Part shown: one piece after another, positions 1-8,221 of the stretch | Position numbering within the stretch: the stretch's first letter is position 1 | Layout: each line of letters begins with the position of its first letter | Source: JAVJST01 sp040219295 | GTDB taxonomy: Bacteria; Pseudomonadota; Alphaproteobacteria; Rhodospirillales; Casp-alpha2 | Direction of reading: 5' to 3' | NCBI GenBank assembly: GCA_040219295.1 | Contig: JAVJST010000001.1 | Span: forward strand, 124,001-188,000 | DNA length: 64,000 nt | The notes under the pieces: model-generated | What the model saw: the letters and a program-made list of their open reading frames with translations, nothing else | What the model was told of the DNA's origin: nothing | Databases searched by the model: none | Translations under genes and position numbers: made by a program

Positions 1-110
1 GGCGGGCGAGATCTGCGGGAATTGATTGAGGCCGGGTCTGGGCCGGAGGGGTCGCGATCTGACCGTCGATGGCACCGATGTTCGAAGCAGCGATCTCGGT
101 GTCGCAGTCT
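1..110. other. window edge, no gene seen
   Basis: This stretch lies downstream of the first gene, which is read on the minus strand and ends at 111. A short open frame begins at 26 on the plus strand but has no ribosome binding site and overlaps the real gene antisense. I see no supported feature here. Confidence 0.4.
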
Positions 111-1610
111 CTACTGAGAACCTTCGCGCCGTTTCTTTTCGGCGATCAGATCCTCCTGCAATTGGCTTAGTGCGCGCTGGGCCTGCAACTGACCGTTCGG
201 GTTGCCCAGGTTGTCGTTGATCGTGTTGATCTGGTGGCGCGCCAGTGTCCAGCGCGTAACGTGGTAGCTATAGTCGACGAGAAACCTGCCGAATTCGATC
301 GACTTCGACGTGGTGTTGTATGCCAGTGCCCTGCCCTGCTCATGCAAAAGCTCGTAGGCCGCCAGCATCTTGTCACGCATCAGTTCACGGTGATTGGCGA
401 TATCCGCCGGATCAGCGCCGGCTTCGATCAAACCTTCGATCTTGCCTGCGAGACTCCAGCCCTCCTTGGCGAGAGAGGCAAGGCGCGGATATTGCCGCCA
501 TACCTCGAACCGTTCGAGGCTCCCGCCCAGAAGTAGACCGAAACTATCCTTCAGGGCATCGAACTCGGCCTCCTCGGCCTCGATGAGCCAGCCCTTTATA
601 TCCCCGCCACTGGCTGCGAACTGACTCTGCATGCGCCTCAGTTGCGCGTTGATGCGTTCCAGTTCCCGATCTATATGCTGGTCGCTCAATTGCGCCAGAC
701 GTGCCCGGTGTTCCGCGTCGGATTGATATCCCGAAGGCGAAGGTACCGCGACAAGCCGCAAACCCTGATCCTCCGGCAGAGAAGCCGATTCCTGGGCGGC
801 GGTTGCGGGAACGACAGCCAAGCTGTCGGGATCGTCGCTCGCCCACGTATATCCCTCGCCGGGTGCCCACGAGTCTCCGGTCCAGAAGGTATTTGGGACG
901 GCCGGATGTTCCTCGCCCACATGAAGCGGGCGGGTGGCGATGTCGTCCTCGTCGGCGCTGACCCATGTGTGGCCCGAGGCCGGCACCCAAAACCGACCGT
1001 TCCAAACCACATTCGGGTTCAGTTGGTGGGATTCGCCGACATTCAGGGGCCTTGTCGATAGATCGTCCGGATCGTCACTGTTCCAAGTGTAGCCGTCGAG
1101 CGCGAGCCAGGATGAACCATCCCAAACAATGTTCGGATAATCAGGGTGGCCCACCCCGGGCGGCAAGGGTGCGGTTCGCAAATCATTCGGGTCGTTCGTC
1201 ACCCATCCGTAGCCCGGTGACGCTTTCCACCCGGCACCGTCCCAGAACACGTTGTCATAGTCGGGGTGGCCACTGCCGTACGGCGCAGGTGCCGTCGTCA
1301 GATCATTTGGATCGCTACTTGCCCATACGTTTCCGGGGGTTGGTTGCCAACCGCCTGGCACTCGGATCAGATCGGGGTTCGAAGGATGGCGCGTGCCGAC
1401 TTCGGGCGTTTGCGTGTCGTCGAAAGTATCGTTCGCGTCGTCGCCACAATGATTGGTTCCGTCGTGGTCAGTCCAGCAGTCGCCAATGCGAACACCGTCG
1501 ATTGCCCAGGACGGTGAGAACGCCAGTAATGCCGAGAGCAACACGGCGACAAAAGGCCCTGCGACGGATAGCCGCCGACCCAACTCAGGTTGTCTTTCCG
1601 TCGCAACCAT
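111..1610 (-). CDS. secreted protein with five 40-residue aromatic repeats
   Basis: Unrecognised 499-residue protein. Residues 15-36 form a hydrophobic signal segment ending near PSWA, so it is probably exported. Residues 77 to about 270 are five tandem repeats with an exact 40-residue period. Each unit has the pattern PN-x-x-W-x-G-x-x-W, then G-Y-x-W, then DPDDL, then P-x-x-x-G-x-x-HP; the HP (once HQ) pair recurs at 75, 115, 155, 195 and 235. A two-cysteine Asp-rich linker (C45, C55) precedes the repeats. The C-terminal 220 residues are charged, predicted helical, and probably partly coiled coil. The tryptophan and Asp-rich repeats suggest a surface, ligand-binding or calcium-binding role, but that is inference. 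The ATG at 1610 is the only start that gives a complete signal peptide. Confidence 0.75.
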   Translation of the reverse strand: MVATERQPELGRRLSVAGPFVAVLLSALLAFSPSWAIDGVRIGDCWTDHDGTNHCGDDANDTFDDTQTPEVGTRHPSNPDLIRVPGGWQPTPGNVWASSDPNDLTTAPAPYGSGHPDYDNVFWDGAGWKASPGYGWVTNDPNDLRTAPLPPGVGHPDYPNIVWDGSSWLALDGYTWNSDDPDDLSTRPLNVGESHQLNPNVVWNGRFWVPASGHTWVSADEDDIATRPLHVGEEHPAVPNTFWTGDSWAPGEGYTWASDDPDSLAVVPATAAQESASLPEDQGLRLVAVPSPSGYQSDAEHRARLAQLSDQHIDRELERINAQLRRMQSQFAASGGDIKGWLIEAEEAEFDALKDSFGLLLGGSLERFEVWRQYPRLASLAKEGWSLAGKIEGLIEAGADPADIANHRELMRDKMLAAYELLHEQGRALAYNTTSKSIEFGRFLVDYSYHVTRWTLARHQINTINDNLGNPNGQLQAQRALSQLQEDLIAEKKRREGSQ

Positions 1611-1735
1611 TGGCTCCCCCTCCGCAAAAGTGGGTGCCGAGTATCGGTACGATTATAGAGTCTTCCACGACTTTAGGCGATTCGGCCTTCAGGCTATGAT
1701 TGGACGAGGTCACCGAGGTTGGGGCGTGTAAAGGG

Positions 1736-2083
1736 ATGAGATCGAAGATCTGGTATCCGATTTTGCTTGGGTGCCTTGTCGGCCTTCCTTCTTCCAAGGT
1801 CACCAACGCACAGGACATTGTCGACTGGCGTGAACTCGCGAACGCAACCGGCATGGTTGCCGGCGGCATCAATGCTTGCGGTAACCGGGCGGTGGCCGAA
1901 GGCATCATTACCAGTTTTCGGGCCGAACTCGATTCGGAACCCTTCTCGGAAAGCGACTTACAAGCTATTCGATCCGGTTTTCGAGACGGGCTCGCGAGGG
2001 GAGCAAAGGATATCGGCAGCTTCTCCGAAGAGGAATGCAGGGAGTTTGAGTCGATAGCTCGCGAGTTGGGATACAGTTGGTGA
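1736..2083 (+). CDS. small secreted protein of unknown function
   Basis: About 115 residues. The chosen ATG begins MRSKIWYPILLGCLVGLPSS, a typical signal peptide that should be cut near TNAQ. The open frame extends back to a TTG at 1700, but that would put acidic residues before the signal. The mature part is acidic and helical with two cysteines (in NACG and EECRE), which could form one disulfide in the periplasm. The gene is divergent from the repeat protein ending at 111 and convergent with the secreted protein at 2104. No family recognised. Confidence 0.6.
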   Translation: MRSKIWYPILLGCLVGLPSSKVTNAQDIVDWRELANATGMVAGGINACGNRAVAEGIITSFRAELDSEPFSESDLQAIRSGFRDGLARGAKDIGSFSEEECREFESIARELGYSW

Positions 2084-2103
2084 TCCCGTGACGGGCTCCT
2101 CCA

Positions 2104-3129
2104 TCAGTCCGAAATCGTCACAATAATGCACGGCGTGGCCATTTCGTTGCCATTGGCATCGGTTAGCGTGACCTTGCTTCCTCTTGTCGTGAATGCAACG
2201 TCATCGACCTGCTTTCCGGCGAGGTTGGTTTGGAGGACCGTGACCTGAATACCGGCGGTGGCATGAGGCGGAATCAGACAAGAAAGGTGCAGTCGGCAGG
2301 ATCGGTCGCTTCCGGATTTAGCTGCCAGGGACTCCGGCTTCCAATTGACGTCAATCGCGCGTCCATCGCCTGAGATAACGAGCTCGGTGTCATCAACCGG
2401 ATCGCCCGAGCTAGAGTATCGAGTGATCGTGCAGTCCTTCCGGGCATGCAGTTCGGCAAGTTCATTCGCATTCATGACCCGTTTCGAGAGATTGCGAACG
2501 GTGCAATCACCGAGACTTGAGTAAGTCTTCAGTATCGTGCTTTCGCACAGCCTGGGGTCCCGCTCCAAGGCGACACCTCTGACGAGATTCTCGACGTTGG
2601 TGCGGCCCGTCAGTTCATAGCCGGAAGGGCACGCCAACTCAAAGCTCCAAACCTCTTCATTCAAATGCAGCGCTGCTCGGGGCGGCGAACCCTCGTGCCA
2701 CTGGACATTGGCGTACAACGGAACCTTGCCGAGGCATTCTGGCCGCTCGGCGCCAGTTCCGGAGGCCGGGTCTGCAGCAGACGAAACCGCCTCGACCGAT
2801 CTGACAAAACAGATTTTGCCAAGCACCTCGGTGTCGTCGCGTCTGCACAGGCGCTTGTATGACGCCATCGTCACGGCATCGATCAACTCTTGATCCTCTG
2901 GCGTGCGGTCGATCTGGCAATCGAACGCGACGCGCCAGCCTTTGTCTTGATCGACGAAGGTTGCAACGAGGGGGCTGGTCTGTTCCACGGCGACCGTTGC
3001 GCGCGCGGCAAATGCCCATCCGCCTTCGGAATTGACGCACTCGGTTGCCGTCGCTTTGACGGTCGCCAGGAGGTGCAAGGCACTCGCCAACAAGCTGGCA
3101 AAAAACAATCTCGAAGCGGTCTGCAGCAT
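2104..3129 (-). CDS. secreted cysteine-rich protein with internal duplication
   Basis: 341 residues beginning with a signal peptide (hydrophobic to about residue 28, ending VKATA). The mature protein contains two related segments with the same cysteine order. The first uses C31, C71, C95 and C107; the second uses C132, C167, C194 and C209. Both share a W-x3-F-x-C element, an RLC element, and a G-x-C-x-VR ending. A third, more diverged segment starts at C233. This suggests tandem disulfide-stabilised domains in the periplasm or outside the cell. No family recognised. It is convergent with the small secreted gene at 1736, and together with the repeat protein makes a three-gene block of exported orphans. 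Confidence 0.7.
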   Translation of the reverse strand: MLQTASRLFFASLLASALHLLATVKATATECVNSEGGWAFAARATVAVEQTSPLVATFVDQDKGWRVAFDCQIDRTPEDQELIDAVTMASYKRLCRRDDTEVLGKICFVRSVEAVSSAADPASGTGAERPECLGKVPLYANVQWHEGSPPRAALHLNEEVWSFELACPSGYELTGRTNVENLVRGVALERDPRLCESTILKTYSSLGDCTVRNLSKRVMNANELAELHARKDCTITRYSSSGDPVDDTELVISGDGRAIDVNWKPESLAAKSGSDRSCRLHLSCLIPPHATAGIQVTVLQTNLAGKQVDDVAFTTRGSKVTLTDANGNEMATPCIIVTISD

Positions 3130-3377
3130 CTTGACCCGCCATTCCCGAGTAAGAGCCGTGGGAATTACCCCACCAGTCGCCAGGCACTGATCATAAATGA
3201 AAAGAGTAGATTATTGATCGGAAACTTGGAGCTTGATGCTCAATAAACGTGATCCCGCATCGTGCACCCGTCCGTTTCTGGCCAATTCACTTCTAGCCAA
3301 CCCCCATTGTCCGGTGGCAGAACCCATCCCGGCGGTTCTTGCTTTGAAAGCAGGCCTTGGCTGTTGGCGTCGCGCGG

Positions 3378-4478
3378 CTAGCTGAGGCCGAAGAACCCCG
3401 CCATCTCGCCGATCATCTCGGATTGCAGGGCGTCGAAGCGGGCGTTGGGCTGCTGGCCCGCGAGGCGCGGCCCGAGCGGATCGTCGAGCCGGATCTCGGT
3501 GCCGGACATCGCCTCGAGCACCGCGTGGCCGCAGAACGGCACGTACATCTCGGAGTAGCCGCCCTCGTGCGCGCAGACAAGCTTGCCGCCCGTGAGGTCC
3601 ATCAGGCGCAGCGTCATCTGCCGGTAGGTCTCCGCCGAACACAGCAGCCGCGACAGCGGGTCGACGCCGGCGCCGTCGAAGCCGCAGGCGACGACGACGA
3701 GATCCGGTTCGAACCGCCGGAGCTTCGGCAGCACGATCCGGTCCATGACCTCGAGGTGCGCCTTGTGGCCGGCGCCCGGCAGCAGGGGGATGTTGACGTT
3801 GGCGCCCTCGGCCCCCTCGCCGCCCGTCGCCTCGACCTCGCCGGTATCGAGCGGATAGTTGCGTTCCTGGTGGATCGAGATCGTCAGCACGTCGGGACGG
3901 TCCCAGAACACCGCCTCGGTGCCGTTGCCGTGGTGAACGTCCCAGTCGACGATCGCCACCCGTTCGGCCTGTCCGGCGGCGATCGCCGTCTCGACGGCGA
4001 CGGCGCAGTTGTTGAGCAGGCAGAACCCGTTCGGCCAGTCCGGCAGGCAGTGGTGGCCCGGCGGCCGGGACAACGCATAGGCGTTGCGCAGTTCCCCGGC
4101 GGCGACCCGCCTGACCGCCTCGACCACCAGCCCGGCCGAGAGCGCGGCGATCTCGAAGCCGCCGGGCCCGAACGGCGCGCGCAGCCCGATCTCGCCGCCG
4201 CCCTGGTCGGACAACGCCTTGAACGCGTCGAGGTAGCTCGCCGGGTGAACCCGCAGCAGGTCGTCCCGCGTCGCACTCGGCGCGCCGGTGCACGCCAGTT
4301 CGGAGGCGAGACCGGAGACGGCGACCAGGTTCTTCAGGCGGCGCTTGGTCTCGGGGGCCTCGGGCAGGCCGCCGGCGACCAGCGGCTGAACCATGCCGCC
4401 GACGGGCGTGAGAAAGGCGAAGCTGCCGCCGGCGTGCCAGAAGCACCGTTCATCCGACAGGAACCCGGTGCCCGGCAT
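3378..4478 (-). CDS. histone deacetylase family / acetylpolyamine-type amidohydrolase
   Basis: 366-residue member of the arginase/deacetylase superfamily, class II bacterial HDAC-like. These zinc enzymes remove acyl groups from polyamines or lysines in the cytoplasm. The active-site elements are visible: PPGHHCLPDWPNGFCLLNN (tandem His near 142-143), the zinc-binding DWDVHHGNGT (Asp and His near 178-182), GFDGAGVDPLS, and HEGGYSEMYV near the C terminus. The start lies only 5 bases after the fbp stop, so the two are probably cotranscribed. The physiological substrate cannot be read from sequence; polyamine deacetylation or acetoin-type functions are alternatives. Confidence 0.88.
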   Translation of the reverse strand: MPGTGFLSDERCFWHAGGSFAFLTPVGGMVQPLVAGGLPEAPETKRRLKNLVAVSGLASELACTGAPSATRDDLLRVHPASYLDAFKALSDQGGGEIGLRAPFGPGGFEIAALSAGLVVEAVRRVAAGELRNAYALSRPPGHHCLPDWPNGFCLLNNCAVAVETAIAAGQAERVAIVDWDVHHGNGTEAVFWDRPDVLTISIHQERNYPLDTGEVEATGGEGAEGANVNIPLLPGAGHKAHLEVMDRIVLPKLRRFEPDLVVVACGFDGAGVDPLSRLLCSAETYRQMTLRLMDLTGGKLVCAHEGGYSEMYVPFCGHAVLEAMSGTEIRLDDPLGPRLAGQQPNARFDALQSEMIGEMAGFFGLS

Positions 4479-4483
4479 CGGTC

Positions 4484-5485
4484 TCAGCCCTGCTCGTGGT
4501 AGGAGACGATGATGTCGATTTCCTCGCGCGATCCGATGACGACGGGCACGCGCTGGTGCAGCGAGCTCGGCGCGATATCCAGGATCCGGCCGTGTCCGTC
4601 GGTCGCCCGGCCGCCGGCCTGTTCGACAATCATCGACATCGGGTTGGCCTCGTAGAGCAGCCGCAACCGGCCGCCCTTGGCGCGGGTCTTCTCGTCGATC
4701 GGGTAGAGGAAGACCCCGCCCCGGCTGACGACGCGGTGGACGTCACCGACCATCGCGCCGACCCAGCGCATGTTGAAGTCGCGCTTGCGCGGGCCCTCCT
4801 TGCCGGCCAGGCAATCGTCGATGTAGCGCTGCATCGGCGCTTCCCAGTAGCGCCGGTTCGACGCGTTGATCGAGAACTCCGACGTGCCGACCGGCAGATC
4901 GACGGAGTGCTTGGTCATGCGGAAGACGCTCTTCGCCGCGTCGAGCGTGAACTCGACCACGCCGTTGCCGAGCGTGAGGATGAGCACCGTGCTCGGGCCG
5001 TAGAGAACGTAACCGGCGGCGGCCTGCTCGCGGCCCGCGATCAGCATCTCGCCGGACGTCCCCTTGGCGCCGTCGGGCGCCGGCAGGACGGAGAAAATCG
5101 TGCCGACGAGGCCGTTGATGTCGATGTTCGACGACCCGTCGAGCGGATCGAAAGCCAGGAAGTACGGGCTCTCGGCGGCCTTGGGGTTGGCGACGATATG
5201 GGTGTCGTCCATTTCCTCCGACGCCAGCGCGCGGGCGTGGCCGTGCTTTTCCATGGCATTGATCAGGATGTCGTTGGAGATGACGTCGAGCGCCTTCTGG
5301 GTCTCGTCCTGAACGTTGATTCCCCACGATGCCGCGAGATTGCCGGCGAGCGAGCCGTTGCGCGTCAGCGACGCGATCTCGATGCAGGCGTTCACCGTAT
5401 CGCGGATCAGGGCCTTCAGGGCCTCCGGCGCGTCGGCGCAGCGCGGGCTGCTCAGGAAATCTTCGAGGGATTGGTGTTCTTGCAT
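4484..5485 (-). CDS. fbp: fructose-1,6-bisphosphatase, class I
   Basis: 333 residues, normal length for class I FBPase, which hydrolyses fructose 1,6-bisphosphate to fructose 6-phosphate in gluconeogenesis or the Calvin cycle. The metal and substrate-binding signature FDPLDGSSNIDING is present near residue 112, preceded by an ALASEEM metal-binding element. Further on, the conserved NMRWVGAMVGDVHRV and KGGRLRLLYEANPMS segments occur. It is the first gene of a two-gene minus-strand unit with the deacetylase-like gene, and is divergent from the GlcG-like gene at 5674. Confidence 0.95.
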   Translation of the reverse strand: MQEHQSLEDFLSSPRCADAPEALKALIRDTVNACIEIASLTRNGSLAGNLAASWGINVQDETQKALDVISNDILINAMEKHGHARALASEEMDDTHIVANPKAAESPYFLAFDPLDGSSNIDINGLVGTIFSVLPAPDGAKGTSGEMLIAGREQAAAGYVLYGPSTVLILTLGNGVVEFTLDAAKSVFRMTKHSVDLPVGTSEFSINASNRRYWEAPMQRYIDDCLAGKEGPRKRDFNMRWVGAMVGDVHRVVSRGGVFLYPIDEKTRAKGGRLRLLYEANPMSMIVEQAGGRATDGHGRILDIAPSSLHQRVPVVIGSREEIDIIVSYHEQG

Positions 5486-5673
5486 CAGGCCCGTCCGTTC
5501 GGTGTCCGCTTCGTTCGCAGGTCGATTATCACACTAGCCGCCCGCCATCCAACGTCCAGTCGGGACCGTTCGATGGTCCGTGACCTGTCACCTACGGGCA
5601 TTTATGGTGCGACCTATACTTTCCGGCAAGGCCGACAACAAGTAGCCAGGATCTCACGGCGGGGGACAGAGCC

Positions 5674-6108
5674 ATGCTATCCATTCAGAGACTTTCGCTC
5701 GACGAGGCGCGGGAGCTGATCGAAGGCGCCGCCGAGCACGCCGGCCACATCGGCGTGCCGATGTGCATCTCCGTCGTCGACGAATCGGGCAACCTGATCG
5801 CCTTCGAGCGCATGGACGGCGCCAAGGTGCTGAGCGTTTCACTATCCGCAGACAAGGCCTACACCGCGGCGATCGCGCGCCGCCCGACGCACGTCTACAA
5901 CGAGCTCGTGCAGTCGGGCAGCCTCGCCTACGGCATCGAGAACGCGCACGGCGGCCGGTTCTCGCTGGTCGGCGGCGGCTATCCCGTCATATGCGACGGC
6001 GACATCGTCGGTGGTATCGGCTGTTCGTCGGGCACGCCGGAACAGGACATGGAATGCTGCCGCGCCGGCCTCGAACGCCTGCTCGGCGACGAGGCCGAGT
6101 ACGAATGA
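5674..6108 (+). CDS. GlcG/HbpS family (DUF336) protein
   Basis: 144 residues matching the haem-degrading domain family GlcG/HbpS: LDEARELIEGAAEHA near the N terminus, then CISVVDESGNLIAFERMDGAK, SADKAYTAA, and a glycine-rich FSLVGGGYPV followed by IGGIGCSSGTPEQD-type sequence. Family members bind haem or small ligands and often sit beside oxidoreductases. It has a strong purine-rich leader (GGGGGACAGAGCC) before the ATG. It stands alone, about 100 bases before erpA, so its substrate is not indicated by context. Confidence 0.85.
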   Translation: MLSIQRLSLDEARELIEGAAEHAGHIGVPMCISVVDESGNLIAFERMDGAKVLSVSLSADKAYTAAIARRPTHVYNELVQSGSLAYGIENAHGGRFSLVGGGYPVICDGDIVGGIGCSSGTPEQDMECCRAGLERLLGDEAEYE

Positions 6109-6216
6109 CCTTAAGCCCGCACGGGTTTGTTTTTCCCTGCCCGCATGCCTAAATAACCGCTAGAATGGTGGCTCGAAACGGTTCGAGCCGAACCCGCAGA
6201 CAACAAGGTGACGACC

Positions 6217-6570
6217 ATGCCAGACGGCGCGACACCCAACGGCCCGCAGCTCGGAATCTCCGAGGGTGCGGTGAAACGCCTGAAGGCCATGATGGCCGAC
6301 GAGGGCAACCCGGCGCTCAAGTTCCGCATCACGGTCTCGGGCGGCGGCTGCTCGGGCTTCCAGTACGGTTTCGATTTCGACGATACCGTCAACGATGACG
6401 ACATGGTGTTCGAACGCGACGGTGTCGCGGTCGTGGTCGACGAGGTCTCGATGCAGTTCCTCGCCGGTGCCCAGCTCGAATTCAAGCAGGAGCTGATCGG
6501 TTCCTACTTCGCCCTCGAGAACCCGAACGCGTCGTCGACCTGCGGCTGCGGCACCTCGTTCTCCATCTGA
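6217..6570 (+). CDS. erpA: A-type iron-sulfur cluster insertion protein ErpA
   Basis: 117-residue HesB/IscA-family carrier that delivers Fe-S clusters to apoproteins. The three ligand cysteines are C45 in GGGCSGFQYGF and C109/C111 in the C-terminal STCGCGTSFSI. I chose ATG 6217 because an AAGG box lies 8 bases upstream; an in-frame GTG at 6208 overlaps that box. It is followed closely by xthA. Its likely clients include Fe-S enzymes such as the IlvD-type dehydratase in this window, but that link is inference. Confidence 0.93.
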   Translation: MPDGATPNGPQLGISEGAVKRLKAMMADEGNPALKFRITVSGGGCSGFQYGFDFDDTVNDDDMVFERDGVAVVVDEVSMQFLAGAQLEFKQELIGSYFALENPNASSTCGCGTSFSI

Positions 6571-6594
6571 CGCCCCCGAGAAACCGAACAATCG

Positions 6595-7395
6595 ATGCCG
6601 ACAGTCGCGACCTGGAACGTCAACTCGATCAAGGCGCGCCTGCCCCGGGTCGAGGAATGGCTGAAGTCGTTTTCACCCGACATCGTCTGCCTGCAGGAAC
6701 TGAAATGCCTGGACGAGGCGTTCCCGCGCGACGCCATCGAGGACTTGGGCTACAACGTCGCCGTCGTCGGCCAGAAGACCTACAACGGCGTCGCCATCCT
6801 CTCCAAGGCGCCGATCGAGGTCGACCTGACCGCGCTGCCCGGTAACGACGACGACGACCAGGCGCGCTACATCGAGGCGCTGATCGGCGACCTGGTGGTG
6901 GCCTCGATCTATCTTCCCAACGGCAATCCGACACGCAACGACGACGGCTCGGACCACGACAAGTTCACCTACAAGCTCGGCTGGATGGACCGCCTCGTGG
7001 AGCGCGCCAAGGCGCTGCTCGAGACCGAGAGCCCGTTCGTGCTGGCCGGCGATTTCAACCTGTGCCCGACCGACGAGGACGTCTACGATCCGGAAGGCTT
7101 CGCCGACGACGCGCTGTGCCGGCCCGAGAGCCGGGCGCGCTTCCGCACGCTGATGAACCTCGGCCTGACCGACGCCTTCGCCGCCCTGCACCCGCCCGTG
7201 CACCAGTACAGCTACTGGGATTACCAGCGCGGCGCCTGGCAGAAGAACAACGGCCTCCGGATCGATCACTTGCTGCTGTCGCCGCAGGCCGCCGACCGGC
7301 TCAGCGACGCCGGCATCGATAAGGGCCCGCGCGGCCAGGAAAAGGCATCGGACCACACGCCGGTCTGGTGCCGGCTCGACGGACATGGCGGCTGA
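6595..7395 (+). CDS. xthA: exodeoxyribonuclease III
   Basis: 266 residues of the endonuclease/exonuclease/phosphatase fold, acting as AP endonuclease and 3'-exonuclease in base excision repair. Hallmarks are ATWNVNSIKARL at the N terminus, CLQELKC with the metal-binding Glu, GDFNLCPTDEDVYDP in the middle, and the catalytic SDHTPVWC at the C terminus. It starts 24 bases after erpA and its end overlaps the next start by 11 bases, so erpA, xthA, the dioxygenase and the aminotransferase form one transcription unit. Confidence 0.95.
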   Translation: MPTVATWNVNSIKARLPRVEEWLKSFSPDIVCLQELKCLDEAFPRDAIEDLGYNVAVVGQKTYNGVAILSKAPIEVDLTALPGNDDDDQARYIEALIGDLVVASIYLPNGNPTRNDDGSDHDKFTYKLGWMDRLVERAKALLETESPFVLAGDFNLCPTDEDVYDPEGFADDALCRPESRARFRTLMNLGLTDAFAALHPPVHQYSYWDYQRGAWQKNNGLRIDHLLLSPQAADRLSDAGIDKGPRGQEKASDHTPVWCRLDGHGG

Positions 7396-8221
7396 CGTGT
7401 CGGGCGATATCTTCTTCGTGCCGCACGGCGGCGGTCCCCTGCCCCTGATGGGCGATCCCGGCCATGCCGGCGTCACGGCGATGATGCGGGGCATCGGCCC
7501 GGCGTTGGCCGATTGCACGGCCGCCATCGTCGTCACCGCGCACTGGGAAGCGCCGCAGGTCAGTTTTTCCGGCGGCGCGCACCCGGACCTGGTATTCGAT
7601 TACTACGGTTTCCCGCCGGAGACGTACGACTACACCTATCCGGCGCCGGGCGCGCCCGATCTGGCGCGCACGGTGGCGGCGCACCTGGCTGACGCCGGGA
7701 TCGACAGCGATCTCGACGCCGAGCGCGGCTACGATCACGGCACCTTCGTGCCGATGATGCTGATGCGCCCGGACGCCGATCTGCCGATCCTGCAGATGTC
7801 CCTGCTCGCGTCGCTCGACCCGGCCGGGCACATCGCCGTCGGCAAGGCGTTGGCGCCGGTTCTCGATGCCGGCGTCGCGCTGATCGGATCGGGCCTGAGC
7901 TTCCACAACCTGCGTGCCCTGCTGCGCGGCGAGTCGGTGCCCGAGGGCGACGACGTCGCCTTCGATGACTGGCTCAACGAGACCTTGTCGGGACCGGATC
8001 TTGACGGCGCGACGCGCGAACAGCGGATGACCGACTGGGAAGCGGCGCCCGGTGCGCGGTCGTGCCATCCGCGCGAGGAACACCTGCTGCCGCTGCACGT
8101 CTGTTTCGGCGCGGCGCAGGCGGCCGGGCGCGAAACGGCGACGAACATCTTCCGCGATGACCTGATGGGCTACCGCACCAGCGGCTTCCGCTGGCCCGCC
8201 GCCACGAAGGCCGCGCCTTGA
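7385..8221 (+). CDS. class III extradiol dioxygenase, DODA/YgiD type
   Basis: 278-residue member of the LigB / 4,5-DOPA-extradiol-dioxygenase family, which cleaves catechol rings at a non-haem metal centre. Metal-binding and catalytic His residues appear in VPHGGGPLPL, VTAHWE, YDHGTFVPMMLM and HPREEHLLPLHV. The start overlaps xthA by 11 bases, and the stop overlaps the aminotransferase start in a TTGA overlap. The true substrate in bacteria is often unknown. Coupling to an aminotransferase hints at an amino-acid-derived aromatic, but this is inference. Confidence 0.88.
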   Translation: MAADVSGDIFFVPHGGGPLPLMGDPGHAGVTAMMRGIGPALADCTAAIVVTAHWEAPQVSFSGGAHPDLVFDYYGFPPETYDYTYPAPGAPDLARTVAAHLADAGIDSDLDAERGYDHGTFVPMMLMRPDADLPILQMSLLASLDPAGHIAVGKALAPVLDAGVALIGSGLSFHNLRALLRGESVPEGDDVAFDDWLNETLSGPDLDGATREQRMTDWEAAPGARSCHPREEHLLPLHVCFGAAQAAGRETATNIFRDDLMGYRTSGFRWPAATKAAP

